Shown: positions 20,534-29,386, counted from the first letter of the stretch. The stretch: 64,000 nucleotides of DNA from Paracoccus sp. DMF-8 (GCF_029309835.1 NZ_JARJHL010000013.1:1-64000), one strand, 5' to 3'. Notes: generated from the sequence alone by a model not told the origin. Made by a program: numbers and translations.

Positions 20534-21181
20534 CTAATCCTGCCGCGCGAATTCCGCGTCGATCTGGATGACCACCGGATCGGTAAAGAAAGGATTCAGC
20601 CCGAATTGCTGCGGGTCGATCGCGGTTTCCGCGCTGAGACCGATCAGGTTGCGGATGATCGGATTGCCGTTTTCATCGCCGGTATAGCCCTGCCCCGCGC
20701 CGATCAGCGTCGCGTCGAATGTCGCGGGATGGGTCTGGCCCATGATCGTCAACTGCCCCGAAATCCGGCCCTGCACCGGACTGTCCGCGACAAAGCCGTC
20801 GGCGACGAAACGCGCCGTCGGATGGCTGGCGGTGTCCAGATAATCCGTGCCGCGCAGCGCCTCGGCAAAGCCCGGCACGGGGGTCGAGATCGAGGCCGGA
20901 TCCACATCCGCGACCAGCCTTACCGCCCCCAGATCCTGCGGGTTCCACTCAAGCTGGCCGCTGACCACGTCAAAGCGGAACACGCTGATCGAGAAATTCA
21001 TATGCGGCACGCGGGCGATCACCGCCGTATGGGTCGGGTCCAGACGATAGGTCCCGGCCTCGGCGGCGTGATAGTCGGGCACGCCGCGCGGAACATCGTC
21101 GGGGGCGATGTCCTGCGCGGCCACCTGCGCGACCAGCGGGGTCGCGCAAAGCATCAGGGCCCATGACAGCGCGCGCCTCAT
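20534..21181 (-). CDS. YceI-family periplasmic protein
   Basis: A 215-residue protein with a cleavable signal ([22 protein letters not shown]) and a YceI lipocalin-like domain, recognised from [22 protein letters not shown] and [20 protein letters not shown]. YceI proteins bind isoprenoid or other amphiphilic ligands in the periplasm; the ligand here is unknown. The ATG overlaps the stop of the upstream VOC gene (ATGA), so it is the last gene of a three-gene operon. Confidence 0.88.
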   Translation of the reverse strand: MRRALSWALMLCATPLVAQVAAQDIAPDDVPRGVPDYHAAEAGTYRLDPTHTAVIARVPHMNFSISVFRFDVVSGQLEWNPQDLGAVRLVADVDPASISTPVPGFAEALRGTDYLDTASHPTARFVADGFVADSPVQGRISGQLTIMGQTHPATFDATLIGAGQGYTGDENGNPIIRNLIGLSAETAIDPQQFGLNPFFTDPVVIQIDAEFARQD

Positions 21182-21972
21182 GCGGCGCCCTCGGGTTTTG
21201 GGCCGACGACGGCAAATGCCGCGCCCTGCGGGTCCAGCGCGACGGCAATCAGCGCAGGGCCGGGCACCTCGGTCGGGCCGTGCAGGATGGTGCCGCCCTG
21301 CGACCCGATCCCTTCCAGCGCGGCGGCGACATCATCCACGCCGAAATAGGCCAGCCAGTTCGGCTGCGGCGCATCGCCAAGGCCCATCATCCCGCCGATA
21401 TCCACGCCGTTCTGGCGGAAAAGCTGGTATTTGCCCATCTCTCCCATGTCCATGGCATCGCCCGGCGACCAGCCAAAGAGATCCGCATAGAAATCGAATC
21501 CGGCAACAGGGTCGGTCGACATCAGTTCGATCCAGTTGCCGCGCCCCGCCTTTTGCTGGTTCCACGACCCGGCGCATTCCGGGGTCGGCGCCTCCATCGG
21601 TTCGGGTTGCAGGATGCCGAATGCCGCGCCCTGCGGGTCCGTGGCGATCGCGAAACGCCCCGTCCCCGGAATATCGGCCGGTTCGCGAAAGATGCGCCCG
21701 CCCTTTTCAACGATCCGGGCGGCGGTGGCATCGGCGTCATCCACCATGATGTAGATCATCCAGTTCGGCGGCACATCGGCGCAATCGGGGGGCATTTCCA
21801 TCGCGCCGACGATGACATCGCCACCGTCGCGGCCCAGATGATAGGTAAAGCCGGGCATGCCCGCGTCGGTGAAATCCCATCCGAACAGCCGGGCATAAAA
21901 GCCTTCGGCATCGGACAGCCGGCCCTTGGCGGTCGAAAGCTCGAACCAGCAGGGCGTTCCGTGATCTGACAT
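21178..21972 (-). CDS. Two-domain VOC (glyoxalase/bleomycin-resistance fold) protein
   Basis: A 264-residue protein made of two vicinal-oxygen-chelate modules, each with the paired beta-alpha-beta pattern. The first begins PCWFELSTAKGRLSDAEGFY, the second GNWIELMSTDPVAGFDFYAD. The repeated end motif ATDPQGAAFGILQP / ALDPQGAAFAVVGP marks the internal duplication. Members include glyoxalase-like and antibiotic-binding proteins; the substrate is unknown. The start at 21972 follows AAGGAAA. Confidence 0.85.
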   Translation of the reverse strand: MSDHGTPCWFELSTAKGRLSDAEGFYARLFGWDFTDAGMPGFTYHLGRDGGDVIVGAMEMPPDCADVPPNWMIYIMVDDADATAARIVEKGGRIFREPADIPGTGRFAIATDPQGAAFGILQPEPMEAPTPECAGSWNQQKAGRGNWIELMSTDPVAGFDFYADLFGWSPGDAMDMGEMGKYQLFRQNGVDIGGMMGLGDAPQPNWLAYFGVDDVAAALEGIGSQGGTILHGPTEVPGPALIAVALDPQGAAFAVVGPKPEGAA

Positions 21973-21997
21973 CGTGGTTTTCCTTGTCGCGGCGGGA

Positions 21998-22351
21998 TTA
22001 CGAGACATCGACGACGGGCTCGAACCCGCCCCAGAACATGCGCTTGCCGTCAAAGGGCATGTCGCCCATCGCGGCCATGTCGGGATCCTGCATCATCTCG
22101 GCATAGGCCGCATCCGCCGTTGCGCGGTCGGGCCATTCAACCCAGGAAAACAGCACGGTTTCATCGTCCTTGGCCTGCGTGGCGCGATAGAAATCGGTGG
22201 TTTCGCCATGGGGCACATCGACCCCCCAGGTTTCCACCATGCGCAACGCGCCGCGACGCTGGAACATCGGCCAGGATTGCCGGGCATGGTCGATATATTT
22301 CTGGCGATTTGCGGTCGGCACGGCCAGCACGAAGCCGGAATAATAGGTCAT
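21998..22351 (-). CDS. DUF1428 family protein
   Basis: A 117-residue protein starting MTYYSGFVLAVPTANRQKYI with the DUF1428 core (ETVLFSWVEWPDRATADAAY, DGKRMFWGGFEPVV). The fold resembles dimeric alpha-beta barrel (NIPSNAP/ABM-like) proteins; the function is unknown. The start at 22351 follows GGGAGTGAGACG. It opens the DUF1428-VOC-YceI operon and is divergent from an HxlR regulator, the likely controller. Confidence 0.85.
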   Translation of the reverse strand: MTYYSGFVLAVPTANRQKYIDHARQSWPMFQRRGALRMVETWGVDVPHGETTDFYRATQAKDDETVLFSWVEWPDRATADAAYAEMMQDPDMAAMGDMPFDGKRMFWGGFEPVVDVS

Positions 22352-22401
22352 CGTCTCACTCCCATTGATTGGTGTGTCGAATCGCGACCATCCAAGCGTC
22401 G

Positions 22402-22426
22402 CAGTTGCAGTAGTAAAAAACAACTG
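22402..22426. promoter_or_regulatory. Candidate HxlR operator in a divergent promoter region
   Basis: CAGTTG (22402-22407) and CAACTG (22421-22426) form an inverted repeat around a 13-base, A-rich spacer, in the only AT-rich patch between two divergent genes. A TTGCAG (22405-22410) and GATAAT (22426-22431) could be -35 and -10 elements for the HxlR gene. That would start transcription very close to its ATG at 22440. This is inference from pattern and position. Confidence 0.45.
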
Positions 22427-22439
22427 ATAATATTTTCGG

Positions 22440-23162
22440 ATGGCAAGAAACGGCACATCCGCGCGTCTGCGCTATGACGAGGGCTGCCTTGGCGCCCATG
22501 CCCTGAACACCATCGGCGACCGTTGGGCGCTGCTGGTGGTGCGGGAATTGATGTTTGCGCCCAAGCGGTTCCAGATGATCCGCGCGGGCCTGCCGGGCAT
22601 CACGGCCAGCGTCCTGACCGGGCGCCTTGGCCAGCTTGTCGATGCGGGGGTGGTCGATCACGACCCCGTGCCGGGCACCTACCGGCTGACCGATCGGGGC
22701 CGCGCCCTGCATCCGGTGCTGACCGAGCTGTGCCGATGGGCGCTGATTCTGCCCGGCCATGATCCGGGGCGGTTCATCAGTCCGACGGCGCTGATGATTT
22801 CGATTTCCGCCACCGTCGATATCCGCCGCGCGGCGGGCAGCCCGCTGCGCGCGGGTTTCGTCAGCGGGTCAGAAGCGTTCGAGGTCACGCTGTCGTCCAG
22901 CGGCCAGCCGCAGGTCCGCGCCGTCCGGCAGGTGGATGCGGATTTCGTGGCGACGGGCAGCGGCAATATGCTGGCCCGGACGATCTATGGCCCGCAGCCG
23001 CCGCAGGAACTGGCGGCCGAGGGAGCGATTGCGCTGCACGGCGACGCCGCCGCCGCGCAGGAATTCATGTCATTCTTCAGCCTGCAACCGCAGCTTCAGA
23101 TCAGATCCAGCAGCGATGCGCCCGATGAAACCGAACAGGTGCCGGGGCTTTCCTCGACCTGA
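22440..23162 (+). CDS. HxlR-family transcriptional regulator
   Basis: A 240-residue regulator. The N-terminal winged helix is typical of HxlR: DEGCLGAHALNTIGDRWALLVVRELMFAPKRF, then LTGRLGQLVDAGVV and a wing ending YRLTDRGRALHPVL. A C-terminal domain of about 110 residues, possibly SCP2-like, follows; most HxlR proteins lack it. HxlR proteins often answer to reactive electrophiles or redox stress. It is divergent from the DUF1428-VOC-YceI operon. The ATG has only a weak ribosome site. The 3' end overlaps the peroxiredoxin gene by 67 bp tail to tail. Confidence 0.85.
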   Translation: MARNGTSARLRYDEGCLGAHALNTIGDRWALLVVRELMFAPKRFQMIRAGLPGITASVLTGRLGQLVDAGVVDHDPVPGTYRLTDRGRALHPVLTELCRWALILPGHDPGRFISPTALMISISATVDIRRAAGSPLRAGFVSGSEAFEVTLSSSGQPQVRAVRQVDADFVATGSGNMLARTIYGPQPPQELAAEGAIALHGDAAAAQEFMSFFSLQPQLQIRSSSDAPDETEQVPGLSST

Positions 23163-23581
23163 AGCTCGGTCACGGTGCCGTCCTGCACCAGCATCGCGTA
23201 ACGCTTGGACCGGCCGATCAGGCCAGCGGGCGGGGCGTCGAAATCAAGGCCGAGCGCCTTGGTAAAGCTGCTGTCCGCATCGGCCAGCACCTCGATGCCC
23301 GCATCGGTCGCGCCGGTATCCTTGGCCCATGCCGCCGCGACGAACGGGTCGTTCACGGTCACGCAGATGATGCGGCTGACGCCCTTGTCACGGAACGCCC
23401 CGGCGCTTTGTACAAAGCTGGGCATATGCGCGTTCGTGCAGGTCGGCGTATAGGCACCGGGAACGGCAAAGATCGCGACATGGCCGTTGGCCAGATCCGC
23501 GACATCGACCGCTTCGGGTCCGCTTTCGCCCAGTTTCAACAGCTTGCCCGCGGGCAGGCGGTCACCCTTTGAAATTGCCAT
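23096..23581 (-). CDS. Prx5-type peroxiredoxin
   Basis: A 161-residue thiol peroxidase reducing hydrogen peroxide and organic peroxides. The peroxidatic Cys is in PGAYTPTCTNAHMPSF, and a second Cys (ESPGTCSVSSG) near the C terminus may act in resolution. A GGAGG site precedes the ATG at 23581; the longer frame upstream is spurious. It is convergent and overlapping with the HxlR gene. Confidence 0.93.
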   Translation of the reverse strand: MAISKGDRLPAGKLLKLGESGPEAVDVADLANGHVAIFAVPGAYTPTCTNAHMPSFVQSAGAFRDKGVSRIICVTVNDPFVAAAWAKDTGATDAGIEVLADADSSFTKALGLDFDAPPAGLIGRSKRYAMLVQDGTVTELQVEESPGTCSVSSGASLLDLI

Positions 23582-23657
23582 GGCATCCTCCGTGAATTGC
23601 ATAGCGTCCGGTGCGACTATAGGGTCTGGCGCGCAGGCAGACCAGCGAGGGCGAAGA

Positions 23658-24860
23658 ATGAACATCGTGATCCTTGGGGCGGGACAGGCGGCGGCATCGG
23701 CGGCGGCGCGGCTGCGCGGCCTTGGCCATCAGGGGACCATCACGATCATCGGCGACGAACCCGCACCGCCCTATCAGCGCCCGCCCCTGTCCAAGGCCTA
23801 TCTGCTGGGCCAGATGGGGCTGGACCGGCTGACCCTGCGCAATGCGGCATGGTGGGACGAGCAGGCCATCGACCTGCATCTGGGCGAACGCGCGACCCGG
23901 ATCGACGCGGCCGCGCAGGTGGTGGACAGCGACCGGGGCAGCTACCCCTATGATGCGCTGATCCTGACGCTTGGCGCGGTGCCGCGCCGCCTGCCCGCCG
24001 CGATGGGTGGCGACCTGCCCGGCACCCATGTCATCCGCAATCTGGCCGATATCGACCGGCTTGCCCCCGAACTGCAACCGGGCCGCAATCTGGTCGTGAT
24101 CGGCGGCGGCTATATCGGGCTGGAGGCCGCAGCCGTCGCCCGCAAGCTGGGCCTGAACGTCACGCTGGTCGAATCCGCCCCGCGCATTCTGGGCCGCGTC
24201 GCCGCGACCGAAACCGCGCAGATGATCCGCGACCTGCACCACGCTCATGGCGTCACCATTCTGGAAGGCATGGCGATTGCGCGCATCACCGGCGACAGCC
24301 GCGCGAACGGGGTCGCGCTGGCCGATGGCCGCACCCTGCCCGCCGATCTGGTGATCTGCGGCATCGGCGTGACCCCGGAAACCGCGCTGGCCGAAAACGC
24401 CGGGCTGACGCTGGACAACGGCATCGCGACGAATGCGTTCGGCCGGACCTCGGACCCGCGGATCTGGGCGGCGGGGGATTGTGCCAGCCTGCCGCTGGAT
24501 GGCGGGACGCTGCGGCTGGAAAGCGTCGGCAATGCCATCGACATGGCCGAGGCCGTCGCGGCGAACATCCTTGGCGCGGCAAGGCCGTATGTCCCGAAAC
24601 CGTGGTTCTGGTCGGATCAGTTCGACGCCAAATTGCAGATCGCGGGCCTGCTGAACGGCTATGACCGCAGCGTGCTGCGCCGGGCCGATGCGCCCCATTC
24701 CGGCAGCACATGGTATTTCCGGGGCGACCGCCTGATCGCCGTCGATGCGCTGAACGACGCCCGCGCCTATATGGTCGGCAAGCGCCTGATCGAGGCGGGC
24801 CGCAGCCCATCCCCCGAACTGGTCGCCACCGCCACCGACATCAAGGAACTGATGGCATGA
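23658..24860 (+). CDS. FAD-dependent ferredoxin/rubredoxin-type reductase
   Basis: A 400-residue pyridine nucleotide-disulfide oxidoreductase of the ferredoxin-reductase subgroup that feeds electrons to small ferredoxins of monooxygenase systems. It has the FAD-binding MNIVILGAGQAAASAA, the family motif PYQRPPLSKAYL, the NAD(P)H-binding VVIGGGYIGLEAA and the FAD-closing IWAAGDCAS. No partner oxygenase or ferredoxin is adjacent. GAGGGCGAAG precedes the ATG. It is coupled to rsmD by an ATGA overlap. Confidence 0.9.
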   Translation: MNIVILGAGQAAASAAARLRGLGHQGTITIIGDEPAPPYQRPPLSKAYLLGQMGLDRLTLRNAAWWDEQAIDLHLGERATRIDAAAQVVDSDRGSYPYDALILTLGAVPRRLPAAMGGDLPGTHVIRNLADIDRLAPELQPGRNLVVIGGGYIGLEAAAVARKLGLNVTLVESAPRILGRVAATETAQMIRDLHHAHGVTILEGMAIARITGDSRANGVALADGRTLPADLVICGIGVTPETALAENAGLTLDNGIATNAFGRTSDPRIWAAGDCASLPLDGGTLRLESVGNAIDMAEAVAANILGAARPYVPKPWFWSDQFDAKLQIAGLLNGYDRSVLRRADAPHSGSTWYFRGDRLIAVDALNDARAYMVGKRLIEAGRSPSPELVATATDIKELMA

Positions 24861-25423
24861 GAATCGTCGGCGGTCGCCTGCGCGGGCTGAAACTGGCGGA
24901 TGTCGGCGCGGGCGATGCCGCAGCCCATCTGCGCCCGACCACCGACCGGGTGCGCGAATCGGTCTTCAACCTGCTGATCAACGGCACCCATGGCAATCCG
25001 ATCCCCGATGCCCGCGTGCTGGACCTGTTCGCAGGCACCGGCGCCCTGGGGCTGGAGGCGCTGTCGCGCGGCGCATCCCGCGTCGCCTTTGTCGATGACG
25101 GCGTGGCCGCGCGGGCGCTCTTGCGCACCAATATCGAAAAGGCCCGCGCCATGGGCGTCACCGATGTCTGGCGGCGCGATGCGACCAATCTGGGCGAAAA
25201 TCGCGGCGCGGGTTACGGGCTGGTGTTTCTGGATCCGCCCTATGGCAAGGCCCTGGGCGAACTGGCCGTGGCCGGGCTGATTGCGGGCGGCTGGCTGACC
25301 CCCGGCGCGATGATCGTCTGGGAAGACAACCGCCCCCCCGCCGTTCCGGCGCCCCTGATCCAGATCGACCAGCGCCAATATGGCGACAGCATCATCACGC
25401 TGGCCCGCGCGCCGTCAGCCTGA
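24857..25423 (+). CDS. rsmD: 16S rRNA (guanine-966-N2)-methyltransferase
   Basis: A 188-residue methyltransferase of the RsmD family, which modifies G966 of 16S rRNA during 30S assembly. Signatures are the start MRIVGGRLRGLKL, RPTTDRVRESVFNLL, the SAM site VLDLFAGTGALGLEALSRGA and the catalytic LDPPYG. The start overlaps the upstream reductase stop (ATGA). Confidence 0.93.
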   Translation: MRIVGGRLRGLKLADVGAGDAAAHLRPTTDRVRESVFNLLINGTHGNPIPDARVLDLFAGTGALGLEALSRGASRVAFVDDGVAARALLRTNIEKARAMGVTDVWRRDATNLGENRGAGYGLVFLDPPYGKALGELAVAGLIAGGWLTPGAMIVWEDNRPPAVPAPLIQIDQRQYGDSIITLARAPSA

Positions 25424-25464
25424 AGGATTGGCAATGCGACGGTTTCGTAACGGGCGGGGCGCTT

Positions 25465-25902
25465 TCAGACCGCGCGATCCAGTTTCGTGGACAGGTGGAT
25501 CAGGCTTTCGCTGGACCTGACGCCCGTCAATCCGCCGATCTGGTCAAGCACATCGTCCAGCATGCTGGTCGATTCGGCCGATACCTGCAGCAAAAGATCA
25601 ACCCGACCGCTGGTTGTGTGGATCCTTTCGACCTCTGGCAGGGTCCGCAGCCGCGAAATGATCGCCGCCTGCGACCGGGGTTCAATGGTCAGCAGGCAGG
25701 TGGCGCGGATCCGACCCTCTCGCGCGGCCTCGCCAAGGCGCAGGGTATAGCCCGCGATCGAGCCGTTGGTTTCCAACCGCTCCAGCCGCGCCTGCACGGT
25801 CGAGCGCGCCACTTTCAGGCGCCGGGCCAGCACCGCGACCGACATGCGCGCATCCTGCGCAAGCTGCGCCAGAATGCCCCGATCCAGCTCATCCATCGTC
25901 AT
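25465..25902 (-). CDS. Lrp/AsnC-family transcriptional regulator
   Basis: A 145-residue regulator with an N-terminal helix-turn-helix (LDRGILAQLAQDARMSVAVLARRLKVARSTVQARLERLETNG, residues about 6-48) and a C-terminal RAM ligand-binding domain for amino acids. It is divergent from a PLP decarboxylase, which is its likely target; the effector would then be a basic amino acid or polyamine (inference). The start could be ATG 25902 or ATG 25896; the latter has GGA at better spacing. Confidence 0.9.
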   Translation of the reverse strand: MTMDELDRGILAQLAQDARMSVAVLARRLKVARSTVQARLERLETNGSIAGYTLRLGEAAREGRIRATCLLTIEPRSQAAIISRLRTLPEVERIHTTSGRVDLLLQVSAESTSMLDDVLDQIGGLTGVRSSESLIHLSTKLDRAV

Positions 25903-25916
25903 TCCGTCATTCTGCC

Positions 25917-25930
25917 ATAACAGCCGTTAT
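25917..25930. promoter_or_regulatory. Candidate Lrp-family operator
   Basis: ATAAC-AGCC-GTTAT is a perfect inverted repeat with a 4-base spacer, 15 bp upstream of the Lrp/AsnC start and 130 bp upstream of the divergent decarboxylase. Position and symmetry fit an autoregulatory operator. Assignment is inference. Confidence 0.4.
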
Positions 25931-26061
25931 TTTAACCGAATTCCAGCCCGAATCTACCCTTTTCATTGCTGCAATCGGAACCCATAGGGCGCACATTCCG
26001 TTTTTCCACCACAACCTCGCCCCCGCGAAGGGGCACCGCTCTGATAATAAGGGGAACGCGC

Positions 26062-27219
26062 ATGGGACTGACCGAAGGGCGTGGCGCCAAGACCGTTTGG
26101 GCCAATCCTGTCGAGATCATCCGGAACCTCGCTCCGGAAAATCCGGTCATGGTTTTTTCGCCGACGGTGCTGGAAGCGACCGCCCGGCGTTTTCTGGCGG
26201 GTTTTCCCGGTCTGGTGACCTATGCCGTGAAATCGAACCCGGACGAAGCCGTGATCCGCACGCTGGCGGCGGTCGGCCTGCGTGGTTACGACGTGGCATC
26301 GCCCTTTGAAATCGACCTGATCGCGCGGCTCGCGCCGGGGGCTGCACGGCATTACCACAACCCCGTCCGTTCGCGTGCCGAAATCGCCCATGCGGTCGCG
26401 GCGGGGATCAAGGCATGGTCGGTCGACAGCCATTCCGAACTGGACAAGCTGCTGGAATCGGTCCCGGCGGAAAACTGCGAAATCTCGCCCCGGTTCAAGC
26501 TGCCGGTGCTGGGCGCGGCCTATGATTTCGGCTCGAAATTCGGGGCGACGCCGGAACTGGCGGCGGAACTGCTGGCCAAGGTGGCCGCGCGCGGCTTTAC
26601 CCCCTCGCTGACCTTTCACCCCGGCACGCAATGCACCGATCCGGCGGCATGGGAATCCTATATCCGCACGGCGGCCGAGATCTGCGACATGGCGGGCGTG
26701 CGCGCGCGCCGCCTGAACGTCGGCGGCGGCTTTCCCTCGCATCGCGTCACCGGGGTCGAGCCGCATCTGGAAGCGATCTTTGACCTGATCGGCACCGTGA
26801 CCCGCGACACCTTTGGCGACGGTGCGCCCGAACTGGTCTGCGAACCGGGCCGTGGGCTGTGCGCCGATGCCTTTGCCCTGATCACCCGCATCAAGGCGGT
26901 CCGCGACGGCGCCAGCGTCTTTCTGAATGATGGCGTTTACGGCGGGCTTTCCGAATTGCCGATCATCGGCAATCTGGACCGGGTGCAGGTGTTTTCGCCA
27001 GAGGGCGTGCTGCGTCAGGCCGATCCGCAGGGTCATGTCATCTTTGGCCCGACCTGCGATTCCGTCGACCGCCTGGCCGGTGAAATCGCCCTGCCCGGCG
27101 ATATTGCCGAAGGCGATTACGTCGTCTTTCAGGGGGCCGGCGCCTATTCCACCGTCACCAACACCCGCTTCAACGGATTTGGCCAGTTGGGTCACCTGAC
27201 TGTGTTGACCTTGGAGTAA
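26062..27219 (+). CDS. Group IV PLP decarboxylase (ornithine/lysine-type)
   Basis: A 385-residue alanine-racemase-fold decarboxylase, likely making putrescine or cadaverine from ornithine or lysine. The PLP-binding Lys57 lies in TYAVKSNPDE. Other motifs are FHPGTQC, the phosphate-binding RLNVGGGFPS, CEPGRGL and the substrate-site Cys in GPTCDSVD at about residue 332. The start at 26062 follows AAGGGG. It is divergent from an Lrp-family gene. Substrate preference cannot be told from the sequence alone. Confidence 0.9.
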   Translation: MGLTEGRGAKTVWANPVEIIRNLAPENPVMVFSPTVLEATARRFLAGFPGLVTYAVKSNPDEAVIRTLAAVGLRGYDVASPFEIDLIARLAPGAARHYHNPVRSRAEIAHAVAAGIKAWSVDSHSELDKLLESVPAENCEISPRFKLPVLGAAYDFGSKFGATPELAAELLAKVAARGFTPSLTFHPGTQCTDPAAWESYIRTAAEICDMAGVRARRLNVGGGFPSHRVTGVEPHLEAIFDLIGTVTRDTFGDGAPELVCEPGRGLCADAFALITRIKAVRDGASVFLNDGVYGGLSELPIIGNLDRVQVFSPEGVLRQADPQGHVIFGPTCDSVDRLAGEIALPGDIAEGDYVVFQGAGAYSTVTNTRFNGFGQLGHLTVLTLE

Positions 27220-27272
27220 CCAAATCGGTCTAATAGCGTGTGCAGCATGTCGTCAGGAACCTGCCCACGGAT

Positions 27273-28367
27273 ATGAACGAACGCCCGCCCCTTACCCATG
27301 TGATCCTGGTCGATGGCACATTCGCCTCGCTCGACCCGGCACAGCGCAGCTCGATCGGACGGATCTATTCCGCGCTTTCGGGCTGGTGGGGGCGGACGCC
27401 CGAACGGGTCCGGGTGCGCTATGCGCCGGGAATGCAATGGGAAAAATGGCGAACCCTGCCCGATCTGATCATCGGGGCGGAACTGGAAAACCATATCCGC
27501 GACGTCTATTCCTGGCTGGCCAGCAGCTGGACTCCGGGCGATCCGATCTTTCTGTTCGGCTATTCGCGGGGCGCCTTTGCCGTGCGGTCGCTGGCCGGGA
27601 TGATCGGCCATCTGGGCCTGCTGCGCCCCGAATCGGTCACGGCAGAGCGCGTGTTGCAGGCCTGGACCCTGTATCGCGACCCCTCGACCGAATCAGAGCG
27701 GCAGGCGTTTCGGGACGCGCATTGCCATCAGGATGTGCCGATCCGCATGATCGGGGTGTTCGACACGGTGATGGCGCTTGGCATCCGCCTGCCCCTGCTG
27801 TGGATGCTGACCGAACCGCGTTTCCGTTTCCACGACACAAGGCTGGGCGATCACGTCGATCTGGGGGCGCAGGCGCTGGCGCTGGACGAAACCCGCGCGG
27901 CCTTTCAGCCGCTGCTCTGGGCGAATGACGATAGCGACCAGCGCGTCCGGCAGATGTGGTTCCGGGGCTGTCACCCCGATATCGGCGGGCAGTTGTCGGG
28001 CTATGAACCGGCGCGGCCCCTGGCGAATATTCCGCTGGTCTGGATGATGCGGCTGGCCGAAGGCGCGGGCCTGCCCCTGCCGCAGGGGTGGGAAGACCGG
28101 CTGCCCTGCGACCGCAGCGCGCCTTCGGTCGGGTCGTGGCGGCACTGGGGCAAGGCCTTTCTGGCGCGCGCGCCTCGCGTTGCGGGCAGCAGCCCGTCGG
28201 AAATGCTGCACCCTTCGGTCAGGGTTCCCTATACCGGCCCCGCGCTGCTGACCGGGCCGCTGGCGCGCTTTTCGGCCAACCCGATCCGGCAAAGACGGTT
28301 CCGCCGCGCGCCGCGCCCCGCACCGCCCGACAATCGCGGCGACACGGCGGATACTCCTGCGGAATAG
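27273..28367 (+). CDS. DUF2235 alpha/beta-hydrolase
   Basis: A 364-residue protein of the DUF2235 family, related to T6SS phospholipase (Tle1-like) hydrolases. The nucleophile elbow is FGYSRGAFAVRSLAG (G-x-S-x-G), a likely Asp is in GVFDTVMALG, and the His in WFRGCHPDIGG. The N terminus THVILVDGTFASLD is typical. The C-terminal tail is basic and proline-rich. No VgrG, immunity or other T6SS gene is adjacent, so an intracellular or lipid-related housekeeping role is as likely. The start is uncertain: ATG 27273 has a weak site and GTG 27240 is in frame. Confidence 0.75.
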   Translation: MNERPPLTHVILVDGTFASLDPAQRSSIGRIYSALSGWWGRTPERVRVRYAPGMQWEKWRTLPDLIIGAELENHIRDVYSWLASSWTPGDPIFLFGYSRGAFAVRSLAGMIGHLGLLRPESVTAERVLQAWTLYRDPSTESERQAFRDAHCHQDVPIRMIGVFDTVMALGIRLPLLWMLTEPRFRFHDTRLGDHVDLGAQALALDETRAAFQPLLWANDDSDQRVRQMWFRGCHPDIGGQLSGYEPARPLANIPLVWMMRLAEGAGLPLPQGWEDRLPCDRSAPSVGSWRHWGKAFLARAPRVAGSSPSEMLHPSVRVPYTGPALLTGPLARFSANPIRQRRFRRAPRPAPPDNRGDTADTPAE

Positions 28368-28433
28368 AAAACGCCGGCGCCGGCGCAGCGGTCCGATTCT
28401 GAATGGCCCGGTTCCCTGTGGTCGGGGTCGGGG

Positions 28434-29297
28434 TCAGGCGACCTTGACCAGTTCGGGCTGCGCCACGATCCCCAATGCCCCGCACACGGCGGCGGTCAGT
28501 TCGGGCTTGTTCAGCGTATAGAAATGCAGCCGGTCCACACCGCCCGCGATCAGCTTTTCGCACAGATCGACGCAAAGCTCATGGGCCAGCGCGGCCTCGC
28601 CCTCCTTGCCCGCGCGGGCAAAGGCGTCATCGGCCCATTGCGGCACAGAGGTTCCGCAGCGTTCGGCAAAACGCCGGGTCCCCGCCCAGCCCTGAATCGG
28701 CAGGATGCCGGGGATGATCGGCGCGTCGATCCCGGCAGCGGCGCAGGCATCGCGGAAACGGAAATAGGTGTCCGGCGCGAAAAAGAACTGCGTCATGGCC
28801 GAGGTCGCGCCCGCGTCAACCTTGCGCTTCAGCCAGGCGACATCGGCGGCGGTATCGGGGCTTTCGGGATGCGGTTCGGGATAGGCGCCGACGCGGATGG
28901 TGAAATCGCCGCGCGCGGCAATCGCCTCGATCAGCTCGACCGAGCTGGCGAAACCATCGGGATGGGCGGTGAATTTGTCATGGCCTTGGGGCGCGTCGCC
29001 GCGCAGCGCCACGATCTCATGCACGCCGACCGCCGCGTAATCGGCCACGATCTTCATGGTTTCGTCGCGCGTGGCGTCAACGCAGGTCAGATGCGCCGCG
29101 ACGTTCAGCCCGCAATGCGTCGTCAGCGCGCTGACCGCTTCGTGGGTCAACTGCCGCGTCGTGCCACCCGCCCCATAGGTCACCGACACGAAATCGGGAC
29201 CAAGCGGCGCCAGCGCCTTGGCGGTTTCCCACAGCCGGAAGGACTGGTCCAGATTCCGGGGCGGAAAGAATTCAAAGCTGACGTGCGGCGTGGACAT
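28434..29297 (-). CDS. metF: Methylenetetrahydrofolate reductase
   Basis: A 287-residue flavoprotein reducing 5,10-methylene-THF to 5-methyl-THF for methionine synthesis. It has the N-terminal SFEFFPPRN, VTYGAGGTTR, AHLTCVDATRDE and ALRGDAPQGHDKF. The start at 29297 follows AGAGGG. It is divergent from a MetR-like regulator with a MetR box between, the classic arrangement for methionine control. Confidence 0.95.
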   Translation of the reverse strand: MSTPHVSFEFFPPRNLDQSFRLWETAKALAPLGPDFVSVTYGAGGTTRQLTHEAVSALTTHCGLNVAAHLTCVDATRDETMKIVADYAAVGVHEIVALRGDAPQGHDKFTAHPDGFASSVELIEAIAARGDFTIRVGAYPEPHPESPDTAADVAWLKRKVDAGATSAMTQFFFAPDTYFRFRDACAAAGIDAPIIPGILPIQGWAGTRRFAERCGTSVPQWADDAFARAGKEGEAALAHELCVDLCEKLIAGGVDRLHFYTLNKPELTAAVCGALGIVAQPELVKVA

Positions 29298-29341
29298 GAC
29301 GAAACCCTCTTTCTGCCGGGCTTGTCGCATGTCCAGCGTTG

Positions 29342-29354
29342 TGAGACAAATTCA
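29342..29354. promoter_or_regulatory. MetR-type operator
   Basis: TGAGACAAATTCA matches the MetR consensus TGAA-N5-TTCA at seven of eight defined positions. It lies between metF (start 29297) and metR (start 29387), as expected for autoregulation of metR and homocysteine-dependent activation of metF. Confidence 0.7.
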
Positions 29355-29386
29355 TAATCTGCAATATCGTCATGAGATCCGTTCAT

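Noticed and set aside
28373..28384. GCCGGCGCCGGC palindrome between DUF2235 and metF genes
   Set aside because: A simple self-complementary GC run without T-tract; not convincing as terminator or operator.
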